Origin: Burkholderiales bacterium RIFCSPHIGHO2_12_FULL_63_20
GTDB taxonomy: Bacteria; Pseudomonadota; Gammaproteobacteria; Burkholderiales; Burkholderiaceae_C
Assembly (NCBI GenBank): GCA_001770775.1
Contig: MESA01000038.1
Coordinates: 135,953 to 199,952, forward strand
Direction of reading: 5' to 3'
DNA: 64,000 nucleotides
Part shown: in pieces, positions 48,357 through 57,757 of the stretch
Layout: each line of letters opens with the position of its first letter
Numbering within the stretch: the first letter of the stretch is position 1
Translations under genes and position numbers: made by a program
The notes under the pieces: model-generated
The model's database searches: none
The model's input: the letters and a program-made list of their open reading frames with translations, nothing else
Told to the model about the DNA's origin: nothing

Positions 48357-49940
48357 ATGAGCAGCACCATGAGCTTTCAGCAACTTTCAGTGGGTAAACG
48401 CCTCAGCATCGGGTTCGGGCTGGTGCTCGCGATCCTGGTCGTGGTCGCAACGATCGCGCTGATCAAGGTGAATGCCATCAACACCGCCCTGCACGCCAAC
48501 AGCGACGTGCACGCCTCCATCCAGCGCTTTGCGATCAACTTCCGTGGCTCGGCCCATGACCGAGCGATTGCCGTCCGCGACGTGGTGTTGAGCGACACCC
48601 CTGCAGAGCGACAAAAAGAGGTCGCGACCATCGAGGCGCTGGCGCGGTTCTACGCAGAATCGGCCACCCCGTTGGAGGCCCTGGTGGCCAACGCCGAGGA
48701 CAAGGCCGAGTTGAACCGACTGTACGGCGCGATCAAAGACATTGAGGCACAGGCCGTGGCCACCACGCAGTCCATCGTGAAGATGGTGGACGGGGGTGAC
48801 GCCACGGGCGCCCAGACCCTGCTCTGGTCGCAGGCCAAACCTCAGTATGTGCAATGGCTGGCGGCCATCAACCAACTGATCGACTACGAAGAACAACGCA
48901 TCCAGGCCCAGAACAAGATTGCACTGGACGAGGCTGATGGCTTCCTGACCGTGATGCTCACCGCGCTGGCCTTGTCGCTGCTGTGTGGCGCGGCCCTCGC
49001 GTGGACCCTGTCCAACAGCATCCTCAAGCAATTGGGTGCGGAGCCACAGGCCCTGGGTGACGCCGCCCGACGCGTTGCCGAGGGTGACCTCAACCCGGTC
49101 CCCGGCGCAGACCAGGCGCCCGCCGACAGCGTACTCGCGTCCCTGGGTGCCATGCGCACCAGTCTCGCCAGCATCGTGGCCCAGGTCCGCCAAGCCTCTG
49201 ACTCGATCGACACGGGATCGGCCGAGATCGCCACCGGCAACGCCGACCTCTCCCTGCGCACCGAACAGCAGGCCTCCAGCCTGCAACAGACGGCCTCATC
49301 CATGATGCAGATGAACAGCGCCGTCAAGAGCAACGCGGACACCGCCCGTCACGCCACGCAACTGGCGGCATCGGCCAGTGCGGCGGCCACCAAGGGCGGT
49401 CAGGTGGTCGGCCAGGTCGTGGCCACCATGGACGACATCAGCGCCAGCTCGAAAAAGATCGCCGACATCATCGGCGTCATCGACGGCATCGCCTTCCAGA
49501 CCAACATCCTGGCGCTCAACGCCGCCGTGGAAGCGGCCCGCGCCGGGGAGCAAGGCCGTGGCTTCGCCGTGGTGGCCTCCGAGGTCCGCAATCTGGCCCA
49601 GCGCAGTGCCGAAGCCGCCCGCGAGATCAAGTCCCTGATTGGTGCCAGCGTCACGAAGGTCGAACTGGGCACCCAACTCGTCAACGACGCAGGGTCCACG
49701 ATGGACGACATCGTCACCCAGGTGCGCAATGTGTCAGACCTGATCAACGAGATCGGCACGTCCACGCAGGAGCAGACCGACGGCATCGACCGGGTGAGCC
49801 ACGCGGTCTCCGAGCTGGACCGCACCACGCAGCAAAACGCGGCGCTGGTCGAACAAAGCGCCGCTGCTGCTGAGAGCCTGCAGCAGCAGGCCAGCCGCCT
49901 CGCCGAGCTGGTACGCATCTTCCGCCTGAACCAAGGCTAA
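48357..49940 (+). CDS. methyl-accepting chemotaxis protein
   Basis: About 527 residues. Membrane helix 1 (~20-40: [21 protein letters not shown]), periplasmic four-helix sensor ~41-200, membrane helix 2 (~205-222), HAMP, and the signalling domain with the hairpin tip [54 protein letters not shown]. No C-terminal NWETF-type pentapeptide, so methylation may depend on other receptors' tethers. The ORF-track start at 47598 runs antisense through the receptor gene; ATG 48357 or 48369 fits. Divergent from the TonB/cyclase operon, which is suggestive of shared ligand responses. Confidence 0.93.
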   Translation: MSSTMSFQQLSVGKRLSIGFGLVLAILVVVATIALIKVNAINTALHANSDVHASIQRFAINFRGSAHDRAIAVRDVVLSDTPAERQKEVATIEALARFYAESATPLEALVANAEDKAELNRLYGAIKDIEAQAVATTQSIVKMVDGGDATGAQTLLWSQAKPQYVQWLAAINQLIDYEEQRIQAQNKIALDEADGFLTVMLTALALSLLCGAALAWTLSNSILKQLGAEPQALGDAARRVAEGDLNPVPGADQAPADSVLASLGAMRTSLASIVAQVRQASDSIDTGSAEIATGNADLSLRTEQQASSLQQTASSMMQMNSAVKSNADTARHATQLAASASAAATKGGQVVGQVVATMDDISASSKKIADIIGVIDGIAFQTNILALNAAVEAARAGEQGRGFAVVASEVRNLAQRSAEAAREIKSLIGASVTKVELGTQLVNDAGSTMDDIVTQVRNVSDLINEIGTSTQEQTDGIDRVSHAVSELDRTTQQNAALVEQSAAAAESLQQQASRLAELVRIFRLNQG

Positions 49941-50011
49941 GCCGCCAGCCAAGGTCTGCCCCACCTCATCGTGAGGCGCCCCTCCCAGGCGCGGGGGAAC
50001 TTCTGCCCGAT

Positions 50012-50038
50012 TTAGCACTCTGATCCGGTGAGTGCTAA
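50012..50038 (+). promoter_or_regulatory. CIRCE element (HrcA operator) upstream of rpoH
   Basis: TTAGCACTC-N9-GAGTGCTAA, a perfect match to the CIRCE consensus, ends 34 nt before the rpoH ATG. TAATAT (50036-50041) overlapping its right arm is a plausible -10 box, so HrcA would sit over the promoter and repress it when unstressed. Confidence 0.93.
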
Positions 50039-50072
50039 TATTCTTTCAGAAGGATCCACGAAAGGACCAGCC

Positions 50073-50999
50073 ATGACCCTGACGACCGCCCTTGCCCCCC
50101 GTGACCCCTGGAGTGTGGTGCCCTCGCTGGGCAACTTGGACGCGTACATCCGCTCGGTCCAGGCCATCCCCATGCTGGCGCCCGACGAGGAGCAGTCCCT
50201 GGCGCGTCGTCTGCGTGACCAGCAGGACCTGCAGGCCGCCTCCCGTCTGGTGCTCTCGCACCTGCGCTTGGTCGTGTCCATCTCCCGTCAGTACATGGGC
50301 TACGGCCTGCCGCAAGGTGACCTGATTCAGGAAGGCAACGTCGGCCTGATGAAGGCCGTCAAGCGCTTCGACCCCGATCAGGGCGTGCGCCTGGTGAGTT
50401 ACGCCATGCACTGGATCAAGGCCGAGATCCACGAATACATCCTGAAGAACTGGCGCATGGTCAAGGTGGCCACCACCAAGGCCCAACGCAAGCTGTTTTT
50501 CAACCTGCGCTCGCTCAAGCACCAGTTCAAAGGTGAAGCCGACGCCGTCAACGTTGGTCGCGCCTGCCTGTCGGAGCACGACATCCAGCGCATGGCCACG
50601 GAACTCAATGTCCGTCCGGAAGACGTCATCGAGATGGAAACCCGCATGGCGGGTGGCGATGTGGCGCTAGAGGCCCCCACCGATGACGACGGTGACGGCC
50701 CTGTGGCCCCGCTGGCCTACTTGGCCGACGAGATCCACGAGCCCACTCGCGTGATCGAGGCCCACCGCCGCGACTGGCTGGCCAGCGATGGCATCGCCTT
50801 GGCGCTCGACCAGCTCGACGCCCGCAGCCGCCGCATCGTCGAAGAGCGCTGGCTACAGGTCAACGACGACGGCTCGGGCGGCATGACGCTGCACGACCTG
50901 GCGGCCGAATACGGCGTCAGCGCGGAGCGCATCCGTCAGATCGAAGTGGCCGCCATGAAGAAAATGCGCAAGGCCCTCACCGAGGTCGCCGAAGCCTGA
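50073..50999 (+). CDS. rpoH: heat-shock sigma factor sigma-32
   Basis: A 308-residue sigma factor that directs RNA polymerase to heat-shock promoters. Region 2 is LIQEGNVGLMKAVKRFDPDQGVRLVSYAMHWIKAEIHEYI, and the RpoH box QRKLFFNLR distinguishes it from other sigma factors. Region 4 ends with the helix-turn-helix MTLHDLAAEYGVSAERIRQIEVAAMKKMRKAL. ATG 50073 has an AAAGGA Shine-Dalgarno; the GTG at 50028 lies in the CIRCE element. Regulation by HrcA is predicted from the operator, adding transcriptional control to the usual protein-stability control. Confidence 0.97.
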   Translation: MTLTTALAPRDPWSVVPSLGNLDAYIRSVQAIPMLAPDEEQSLARRLRDQQDLQAASRLVLSHLRLVVSISRQYMGYGLPQGDLIQEGNVGLMKAVKRFDPDQGVRLVSYAMHWIKAEIHEYILKNWRMVKVATTKAQRKLFFNLRSLKHQFKGEADAVNVGRACLSEHDIQRMATELNVRPEDVIEMETRMAGGDVALEAPTDDDGDGPVAPLAYLADEIHEPTRVIEAHRRDWLASDGIALALDQLDARSRRIVEERWLQVNDDGSGGMTLHDLAAEYGVSAERIRQIEVAAMKKMRKALTEVAEA

Positions 51000-51075
51000 T
51001 CGGCCCCGGCGCGGCCAGGGCTTGCAGCCCGGTCACCCGAGGCCCTCGCCCGCTCAGGGTGTGCTGAAAACCGGT

Positions 51076-52722
51076 TCAGGCCCCGCGCAGCCGCGCGATC
51101 ATCGCTGCGGTGGCCGCATCCAGCCCACTGACATCGCCGCTCTCCAGACGCGGCAGCAGGTCGTTGCTCATGGCCTTGCCCAGCTCCACGCCCCATTGGT
51201 CGAAGGAGTTGATGCCCCACAGCGCACCGCTGACCAGCACCCGGTGCTCGTACAGCGCGATCAAAGCCCCCAGTGAGCGCGGCGTCAGCGCATCGATCAC
51301 CATCGTCAAGCTGGGGCGGTTGCCCGGGAAGGTGCGGTGGCGTGCAATCACCTGCGGCGCCAACTGTTTGGACGCGGTCGGCGCGACCTCGTGGGCTGCC
51401 TGCTCGGTGGTCTTGCCCCACATCAGCGCCTGCGCCTGCGCCAGCCCGTTGGCCAGCAACATCTGATGCTGGCGGTGCAGCAACTCCTGCACCGCAGGCG
51501 ACAGCTGCCCGGCGTCGCGCAGCGGCAAGCCCTTGAACAAGATGAACTCCACCGGGATCACATCGGTGCCCTGGTGCAGCATCTGGAAAAACGCGTGCTG
51601 CCCGTTGACACCCGGCTCGCCCCACACCACCTCACTGGTGGCGTAGGTCAGCGGCTGACCGTGACGGTCCACGCTCTTGCCATTGCTCTCCATCACCAGT
51701 TGCTGCAAGTAAGCCGGCAGGCGGCGCAAGCCGTGGTGATACGGGGCCACACAACGGCTGGTGTAGCCCTTGAAGTTGCGATACCAGACGTCCATCAGCC
51801 CCAGCCACAGCGGCAGGTTGGCTGACGGTGGGGCCGACGCGAAGTGCCGGTCCATCGCATGCGCCCCGTCGAGCAGCGCACGGAAATGCGTGCGCCCCAG
51901 CGCCAGCGCAATCGGCAGACCAATGGCCGACCACAGCGAGAAACGCCCCCCCACCCAGTCCCAGAATCCGAAGGTGGTGGTGATGCCGAAGGTCGCTGCG
52001 CCCTCGACATTCGAGGTCGTGGCCACAAAGTGGCGGGCAATGTTGGTGCCACCCTGGTCCAGAAACCACTGGCGCGCGGTGCGCGCGTTCACCATGGTCT
52101 CCTGCGTCGTGAAGGTCTTGGACGCCACGATGAACAGGGTGTGTTGCGGGTCGACCTGCCGCAACACGCTGGCCAAATCCTGTCCGTCGATGTTCGACAC
52201 GAAATGGCTGCGCAGGCGGGGATGGGCAAAGGCCTCCAGCGCCATCACCACCATCTGCGGCCCCAGGTCCGAGCCGCCAATGCCAATGTTGACCACATCG
52301 TGGATGTCGCCCGGATTCGGCCCGCCGGCCGTGGCCCAGACCCCGTCGACAAAGTCCAGCATCGCGTCGAGCACCGCATGCACCTCGTCGCTGAACGGAC
52401 CCTGGCCCCGCGGCGCACGCAGCGCCGTGTGCAGCACCGCCCGGCCCTCGGAGACATTGACCAGCTCACCCCGCAGCAGCGCATCGCGTCGCTCGGTCAG
52501 CCTGCATTCGCGCGCCAGATCCAACAGGTGATGGCGCGTGGCCACATCCCAATGCACCCGTGACATGTCCACCACCACCTCAGGCGCCTCGAAGGTCAGG
52601 GCCTCCACGCGGCGGGGGTCATCGGCAAACAGGTTGCGCAGGTCCAGCGTGGACCCGTGGGCCTGGTAATGCCCGTGCAGGGCCGCCCAGGCCACAGTCT
52701 GGTCACAACGGGGAGACGTCAT
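51076..52722 (-). CDS. pgi: glucose-6-phosphate isomerase
   Basis: A 548-residue enzyme interconverting glucose-6-P and fructose-6-P. Sugar-phosphate segment NIGIGGSDLGPQMV, VASKTFTTQETMVNA, catalytic Glu region WDWVGGRFSLWSAIGLPI, and active-site His in NGQHAFFQMLHQGTDVIPVEF; a C-terminal Lys is in AATAASKQ-like TASKQLAPQ. Full length. It lies 17 nt downstream of tal on the same strand, so the two are one operon. Confidence 0.96.
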   Translation of the reverse strand: MTSPRCDQTVAWAALHGHYQAHGSTLDLRNLFADDPRRVEALTFEAPEVVVDMSRVHWDVATRHHLLDLARECRLTERRDALLRGELVNVSEGRAVLHTALRAPRGQGPFSDEVHAVLDAMLDFVDGVWATAGGPNPGDIHDVVNIGIGGSDLGPQMVVMALEAFAHPRLRSHFVSNIDGQDLASVLRQVDPQHTLFIVASKTFTTQETMVNARTARQWFLDQGGTNIARHFVATTSNVEGAATFGITTTFGFWDWVGGRFSLWSAIGLPIALALGRTHFRALLDGAHAMDRHFASAPPSANLPLWLGLMDVWYRNFKGYTSRCVAPYHHGLRRLPAYLQQLVMESNGKSVDRHGQPLTYATSEVVWGEPGVNGQHAFFQMLHQGTDVIPVEFILFKGLPLRDAGQLSPAVQELLHRQHQMLLANGLAQAQALMWGKTTEQAAHEVAPTASKQLAPQVIARHRTFPGNRPSLTMVIDALTPRSLGALIALYEHRVLVSGALWGINSFDQWGVELGKAMSNDLLPRLESGDVSGLDAATAAMIARLRGA

Positions 52723-52739
52723 GCTTCGCTCTCCCCCGC

Positions 52740-53687
52740 TCAGCGCTGCGCCTCGATCAAGGCATCCAGCTTACCGGCATCAACGGCGAACGCACGGATG
52801 CCCTCAGCCAGTTTCTCGGTGGCCATCGCATCGTCGTTGAGTGCATAGCGGAAGGCGGCCTCACTCAGAGGTGCCTCCGGGGCGTCGACGTGGGTGGGGG
52901 GCACCAGCTGGCGCACCACCGGCGCATCGCTGGCCTGCAGTTGCGCCAGCAGGTCTGGGCTGATGGTCAGCAGATCGCAGCCCGCCAGGGCCAGGATCTG
53001 GCCCACATTGCGGAAGCTCGCCCCCATCACCTCGGTGCGTACCCCGTGGGCCTTGTAGTAGCTGTAGATGCGGCTGACCGACTGCACGCCCGGGTCGTTG
53101 ACGCCGGCCTGCGCGGCCTCGTCCCAGGCCGCACCGGCCGATTTCTTGTACCAATCGTAGATGCGCCCGACAAACGGCGAGATCAGTTGCACACCCGCAT
53201 CGCCACAGGCGCGCGCCTGGGCAAAGGCGAACAGCAGGGTCAGGTTGCAGTGGATGCCTTCTTGTTCCAGCACGCGGGCCGCCTGGATGCCTTCCCAGGT
53301 GGCCGCGATCTTGATGAGCACACGCGCACGCGCAATGCCGGCCGCTTCGTACAGGCTGATCAGGCGACGCGCCCGCACCAGCGTGGCCTCGGTGTCAAAG
53401 CTCAGGCGGGCGTCCACTTCGGTCGACACGCGGCCGGGCACCACCTTCAGGATTTCCAGACCAAAGCGCACCAACACCTGGTCCACGATCGCATCCAGCG
53501 ACACCCCACGGTGCGCAGCCACCACCTCGGCCAGCAAGGGCGCGTACTCGGGCTTTTGCACCGCCTTGAGAATCAGGGACGGGTTGGTCGTGGCGTCTTG
53601 CGGGGTGAACTGGGCCAGTTGCTTGAAGTCACCGGTGTCGGCGACAACGGTGGTGCAGGCCTTGAGCTGATCGAGTTGCGAGGTCAT
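52740..53687 (-). CDS. tal: transaldolase
   Basis: A 315-residue TIM-barrel enzyme of the pentose phosphate pathway. The N terminus [26 protein letters not shown] and the Schiff-base Lys in [20 protein letters not shown] show the TalB type, and [36 protein letters not shown] is conserved. ATG 53687 is chosen; the ORF-track start 47 codons upstream is implausible. Divergent from zwf across a 164-bp interval with a palindrome, and followed by pgi. Confidence 0.96.
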   Translation of the reverse strand: MTSQLDQLKACTTVVADTGDFKQLAQFTPQDATTNPSLILKAVQKPEYAPLLAEVVAAHRGVSLDAIVDQVLVRFGLEILKVVPGRVSTEVDARLSFDTEATLVRARRLISLYEAAGIARARVLIKIAATWEGIQAARVLEQEGIHCNLTLLFAFAQARACGDAGVQLISPFVGRIYDWYKKSAGAAWDEAAQAGVNDPGVQSVSRIYSYYKAHGVRTEVMGASFRNVGQILALAGCDLLTISPDLLAQLQASDAPVVRQLVPPTHVDAPEAPLSEAAFRYALNDDAMATEKLAEGIRAFAVDAGKLDALIEAQR

Positions 53688-53718
53688 GGGAAACAAGGTG
53701 AAATGGGCTGACTCCGAC

Positions 53719-53734
53719 CTCGTATCGAAACGAG
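53719..53734. promoter_or_regulatory. 16-bp near-perfect palindrome between tal and zwf
   Basis: CTCGTATCGAAACGAG: all positions pair except one A/A. It lies 32 nt upstream of the tal start and 118 nt upstream of zwf. A sugar-phosphate regulator such as HexR is a natural guess, but no such gene is in the window and the match to its consensus is not established. Confidence 0.45.
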
Positions 53735-53851
53735 ATCGACCAGCATCCTGAATTTGGCTTATCGTGAAGCCACATTCTGTCTCCAAAATCATGACAGGCG
53801 TGCCCTGCGGCCCCTGGAATGAGCGCACTCCCCCTTTATCGGGCCCCTTTC

Positions 53852-55321
53852 ATGTCCTTTGATCTGGTTTTTTTCGGTGGCACGGGCGATCTGACCTGGC
53901 GCAAGCTGATGCCGGCCCTGTTCCAGGCCTGGCGCCATGGCAAGCTGCCCGCCCAAGGGCGCATCCTCGCGGTGGCCCGCGATGAGCGCACCGACGACAG
54001 CTACCGCCAGTGGCTCAAGGACAAGCTCGCCACTGTGGACGACCGCGCCAAGCGCCCCACCGAAGACGAGTTCGACCGCTTTGCCACCCAGGTGCATTAC
54101 CTGCGCATGGACCTGTCCAAGCCCGACGACTATCAGTTGCTGCGCCAATGGCTGGGCGGTCGCAGCACCGACACCGTGGTGATGTACCTCGCCACCAGCC
54201 CGCACCTTTTCCCCGTCATCTGCGAGCAACTGGGCGCGGCCGGCCTCAACCACCCCGGCGTGCGCGTGGTGCTGGAGAAACCCCTGGGGCATGACCTGGC
54301 GTCGGCCCAGGCCATCAACGAGGCGGTGCGGGCCGTGTTCAGCGAGCGCCAGGCCCTGCGCATCGACCACTACCTGGGCAAGCCCTCGGTGCAAAACCTG
54401 ATGGCCCTGCGCTTTGGCAATGTGCTGTTCGAGCCCCTGTGGCGCCGCGAAAGCATCGCCAACATCCAGATCACGCTGGCCGAAAGCCTGGGCGTGGGCA
54501 CCCGGGGCGACTTCTACGACCGCACCGGTGCGCTGCGCGACATGATCCAGAACCATGCGCTGCAGTTGCTGACCATGGTCGCGATGGAGCCCCCATCCAG
54601 CGCCGACGCCGACGCCATCCGCGACGAGAAACTCAAGGTGCTGCGCTCGCTCAAACCCTTCGACGCGGCCTCGGTGGCGCGCGATGTGGTGCGTGGCCAG
54701 TACCGGGCTGGCACGGTCGAGGGTGCCGCCGTACCCGGCTACCTGGACGAGGCGAAAGTGCCGCCGGGCAGTGCCACCGAAACCTTTGTGGCCCTGCGCT
54801 GCGAGATCCAGAACTGGCGCTGGGCAGGCGTGCCCTTCTACCTGCGTACCGGCAAGCGCCTGGCCCACCGCCATGCCGAAATCGTGGTGAACTTCCGCCC
54901 CACCCCGCACTCCATTTTTCCGGGCACGCAAACGCCCAACAAACTGGTGATCAAGTTGCAGCCAGAAGACGGCTTGCAATTGCACCTGCTGGCAGCCAAA
55001 GGCGCCGTAGGTACCGAACAGACGGCCACGCAAGCCGAGCACCTGTCCCCTGTGTCTCTGAACCTGGACTTCGACCAGGCCTTCCCAACCGTCCGGGTGG
55101 GCGCCTACGAGCGCATGCTGCTCGACGCGCTGGCGGGCCGCTTGAACCTGTTTGTGCGCTCGGACGAGCAGGAACAGGCGTGGCGCTGGGTGGAACCCAT
55201 TCTGGAGGCCTGGCGCCACGACCCGAGTAGCCTTCGCCCTTACAGTGCAGGAACCTGGGGCCCGGCTGCTGCCAGCGCGCTGGTGGCGCGGGACGGCTTC
55301 AGTTGGACCGAAGAAAGCTGA
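53852..55321 (+). CDS. zwf: glucose-6-phosphate dehydrogenase
   Basis: A 489-residue NADP-dependent oxidation of glucose-6-P, first step of the oxidative pentose phosphate and Entner-Doudoroff routes. Dinucleotide motif [17 protein letters not shown] at the N terminus, [10 protein letters not shown], the substrate/catalytic segment [22 protein letters not shown] (most enzymes have GKE where this has GKP), and [13 protein letters not shown] 53852 fits the family; ATG 53819 adds 11 residues ([11 protein letters not shown]) and is less likely. With tal and pgi it forms a sugar-phosphate cluster. Confidence 0.96.
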   Translation: MSFDLVFFGGTGDLTWRKLMPALFQAWRHGKLPAQGRILAVARDERTDDSYRQWLKDKLATVDDRAKRPTEDEFDRFATQVHYLRMDLSKPDDYQLLRQWLGGRSTDTVVMYLATSPHLFPVICEQLGAAGLNHPGVRVVLEKPLGHDLASAQAINEAVRAVFSERQALRIDHYLGKPSVQNLMALRFGNVLFEPLWRRESIANIQITLAESLGVGTRGDFYDRTGALRDMIQNHALQLLTMVAMEPPSSADADAIRDEKLKVLRSLKPFDAASVARDVVRGQYRAGTVEGAAVPGYLDEAKVPPGSATETFVALRCEIQNWRWAGVPFYLRTGKRLAHRHAEIVVNFRPTPHSIFPGTQTPNKLVIKLQPEDGLQLHLLAAKGAVGTEQTATQAEHLSPVSLNLDFDQAFPTVRVGAYERMLLDALAGRLNLFVRSDEQEQAWRWVEPILEAWRHDPSSLRPYSAGTWGPAAASALVARDGFSWTEES

Positions 55322-55365
55322 AGGCGAGGCACGAAACTGGCTGACAGGCCACCATCACGCAATAC

Positions 55366-55653
55366 TCAGGCCGACTGCAACAGCGCGTCCACGCCATACA
55401 GGCGGGCCAGTTCGGTCAACTTGGGCGGCAGGTGCTGCACGGCAAAGGCGCGCCCGTTGGCGCGCGCCATGCGCTGACACTCCAGCAACACCGCCAGGGC
55501 GCTGGAGTCAAACTGCTGCAAGGCCGCGCCATCCACCGTCAGCATGGCTGCTTCCGTGCCACCTTGGGCCGCAGCCTGGTCCAGCGTCTGGCGAAACAGA
55601 CGCAATACATGCGGCACTTCGGCGTGCGTGATGACGGCAGGCAGCAACAACAT
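55366..55653 (-). CDS. mlaB: MlaB-like STAS-domain protein
   Basis: A 95-residue cytoplasmic STAS protein: MLTVDGAALQQFDSSALAVLLECQRMARANGRAFAVQHLPPKLTELARLYGVDALL. The conserved Asp-Ser-Ser is the STAS phosphorylatable motif region. It is the last gene of the mla operon, 3 nt after mlaC, and should bind and regulate the MlaF ATPase. Convergent with zwf. Confidence 0.9.
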   Translation of the reverse strand: MLLLPAVITHAEVPHVLRLFRQTLDQAAAQGGTEAAMLTVDGAALQQFDSSALAVLLECQRMARANGRAFAVQHLPPKLTELARLYGVDALLQSA

Positions 55654-55656
55654 GGC

Positions 55657-56331
55657 TCAGTTCGCCGCGTTCTTGGCCACCAACTGGCGGTTGCGCTCGG
55701 CGAGCTTCGAGATCAGGCCGTCAATGCCCGACGCATTGATTTCCTGGGCAAAGCTGCTCTGGTGCGTTTGCACCAGCCACGCGCCCAGCACGTTCACGTC
55801 GTACACCTTCCAAGTGTTGCCCGACTTTTCCAGGCGGTAATTCAACTGGATGGGGTCACCCTTGCCCTTGACCACGGTGCGCACGATCACGTCCGTGTCG
55901 GTCGGACGGCTGCGCGACGGCAGGTACTCAATGACCTGGTCCTTGACCTGGGAGGCGGCACCCGCGTAGGTGTGTACCAGCAAGGTCTTGAACTCGTTTT
56001 GCAGACGCTGACGCTGATCGGGCGTGGCACGGCGCCAAGCCGGACCCACCGTCGCCGCCGTCATGCGCACAAAGTTCACATTCGGCATGATCTTGGTGTC
56101 GACGGCGGCCGTGATCTTGCGCAGGTCACCCGACTGGATGGCCTTGTCGGACTTGACCGTGGCCATCACCTCATTGGTGATCGACTGGATGAAGGCTTCC
56201 GGCGTTTGAGCTGGAGCGGCTGCGACCTGAGCCGGCGCTGCCTGTGCCCAAGCCTGGGACGCGCCCACAGCCGACACGGCCAAGAGGGCCGAACTCACCA
56301 AACGAACAGCAAACATACGGGTATGCAACAC
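55657..56331 (-). CDS. mlaC: periplasmic phospholipid-binding protein MlaC
   Basis: A 224-residue exported protein with a Sec signal peptide (VRLVSSALLAVSAVGASQAWA). The MlaC/Tgt2 (PF05494) fold: PEAFIQSITNEVMATVKSDKA, NFVRMTAATVGPAWRRATPDQRQRLQNEFKTLLVHTYAG, and the C-terminal NTWKVYDVNVLGAWLVQTHQSSFAQEI. It carries phospholipid between MlaA at the outer membrane and the MlaFEDB complex in the inner membrane. Confidence 0.95.
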   Translation of the reverse strand: MLHTRMFAVRLVSSALLAVSAVGASQAWAQAAPAQVAAAPAQTPEAFIQSITNEVMATVKSDKAIQSGDLRKITAAVDTKIMPNVNFVRMTAATVGPAWRRATPDQRQRLQNEFKTLLVHTYAGAASQVKDQVIEYLPSRSRPTDTDVIVRTVVKGKGDPIQLNYRLEKSGNTWKVYDVNVLGAWLVQTHQSSFAQEINASGIDGLISKLAERNRQLVAKNAAN

Positions 56332-56389
56332 AAAGGGTCCTTTCTGCGATCCTGACCTCTGTCCCTTAACGTCTCAACGGGCAGACAGG

Positions 56390-56410
56390 ATGACCGGATC
56401 ATCTGGTCAT
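56390..56410 (-). other. hairpin between mlaA and mlaC
   Basis: ATGACC-N9-GGTCAT in the 110-nt spacer between mlaA and mlaC, the widest gap in this operon. It may be a processing or stability element; no promoter for mlaC is convincing. Confidence 0.35.
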
Positions 56411-56441
56411 GGTGTGAGAGTGAGCCTCTGAGGGGGCCGCG

Positions 56442-57245
56442 TCAGGGTGCGCTGGCAGCCGACGCAGCCGCCTCTTCCTCGGCTTCCGGCAGGTCGTAGC
56501 GAGGCTGAGGGGCCTCGTCTTCCTCAACGTCATCGCTCGGCGGACGGCCTGCGTCGATCAGGCTCTGGCGACGCTGCAAATAGGCGTCCCGAGTGAAGGT
56601 GTACTTGTCCAGCGCCACCCCATCGAGCAGATCGGTGGCCGACAGGAAAGCGGCACGGGTGCTGACCCCACTGAGCAGGCGAATCAGGTTGTCCTCACGG
56701 GCACCATCGATCAAGGTCGTGGCCGAGAACGTCATGCTGGTCGCGAAGTTGGCCGAGTCACGCACTGAGGAGGGCCCCATGATCGGCCAGACGAGGTAGG
56801 CCCCAGAAGGCACGCCCCACACCCCCAAGGTCTGCCCCAGATCTTCGTTGAAACGGTCCAGACGCATGGGGGTGGCCAGATCGATCAAACCGCCCAGTCC
56901 CAGGGTCGAGTTCACGGCCACCCGCATGGTGCTGGCCGCCCCTTCCTTGAAGCGCCCCTGCAAAAACAGATTCGCCGACGACCAGACATCGCTGATGTTG
57001 CCAAAGAAATTGCGCACGCCGGTGCGAACCGGGTCGGGCGTGACCTTCACGTAGCCTTCAGCCAAGGGCTTGAGCACGTACACGTCCACCGTCTCGTTGA
57101 ACGAGAACACGCCCCGATTCCATGATTCCAGCGGGTCCGGCGCTTGGCGAGTGGCACACCCGGACAAGGTCAGCACAACCGGCAGGCTCACCGCGCACAC
57201 CAGCGCACGGGCACGATGCCCCAGGCGCGAATGAAATGCACTCAT
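56442..57245 (-). CDS. mlaA: outer-membrane lipoprotein MlaA (VacJ)
   Basis: A 267-residue lipoprotein: signal peptide with lipobox LTLSGC (Cys ~29). The MlaA core: DPLESWNRGVFSFNETVDVYVLKPLAEGYVKVTPDPVRTGVRNFFGNISDVWSSANLFLQG and DLGQTLGVWGVPSGAYLVWPIMGPSSVRDS. It removes phospholipids from the outer leaflet and passes them to MlaC. A C-terminal acidic/Ala tail (DDVEEDEAPQP...EEEAAASAASAP) is extra. In E. coli mlaA is elsewhere on the chromosome; here it is inside the operon, with its ATG overlapping the mlaD stop by 4 nt. Confidence 0.96.
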   Translation of the reverse strand: MSAFHSRLGHRARALVCAVSLPVVLTLSGCATRQAPDPLESWNRGVFSFNETVDVYVLKPLAEGYVKVTPDPVRTGVRNFFGNISDVWSSANLFLQGRFKEGAASTMRVAVNSTLGLGGLIDLATPMRLDRFNEDLGQTLGVWGVPSGAYLVWPIMGPSSVRDSANFATSMTFSATTLIDGAREDNLIRLLSGVSTRAAFLSATDLLDGVALDKYTFTRDAYLQRRQSLIDAGRPPSDDVEEDEAPQPRYDLPEAEEEAAASAASAP

Positions 57246-57730
57246 TTGCCACTCTCCTTGCCGGCATCCTTGCCGCCTTCGGCAGCTTTGCTGTAGAGGA
57301 ACTGACTGATCAGGTTTTCCAGCACGATGGCCGACTGGGTGGCTTTGATCGCGTCGCCCTCCACCAGGTTGGTCTCGCCGTAACCGGGCTCCAGGCCAAT
57401 GTACTGCTCGCCCAGCAAACCGGCCGTCAGAATCTTGGCCGAGGTGTCCTTGGGAAAGGCGACCCCTTTGTTCATTTCGATCTCGACCTTCGCCTGAAAG
57501 GTCTCGTTGTCGAAGGTGATGGCTGTCACCCGGCCCACGACCACGCCTGCGCTTTTCACCGCCGCCTTGGGCTTGAGTCCACCGATGTTATCGAACAGGG
57601 CCGCAACCTTGTATCCCGAATCGAAAGACAGGGTCAGCAGGTTGCCCGCCTTCAAGGCCAGGAAGACGATCGCCGCCGCCCCCAGCATCACGAAGATGCC
57701 GACCCACACGTCATGTTTTGATTTCTGCAT
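57242..57730 (-). CDS. mlaD: MCE-domain protein MlaD
   Basis: A 162-residue inner-membrane-anchored periplasmic MCE protein. One N-terminal membrane helix (VWVGIFVMLGAAAIVFLALKAGNL), one MCE domain (YKVAALFDNIGGLKPKAAVKSAGVVVGRVTAITFD...GLLGEQYIGLEPG), and a short helical tail. It forms the hexameric ring that receives lipid from MlaC. 27 nt after mlaE. Confidence 0.95.
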   Translation of the reverse strand: MQKSKHDVWVGIFVMLGAAAIVFLALKAGNLLTLSFDSGYKVAALFDNIGGLKPKAAVKSAGVVVGRVTAITFDNETFQAKVEIEMNKGVAFPKDTSAKILTAGLLGEQYIGLEPGYGETNLVEGDAIKATQSAIVLENLISQFLYSKAAEGGKDAGKESGK

Positions 57731-57757
57731 ATCGTTCGTCCTTGCGACCGCTCTCGA

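Noticed and set aside
53789-55219. 476-aa open frame on the minus strand
   Set aside because: Antisense to zwf.
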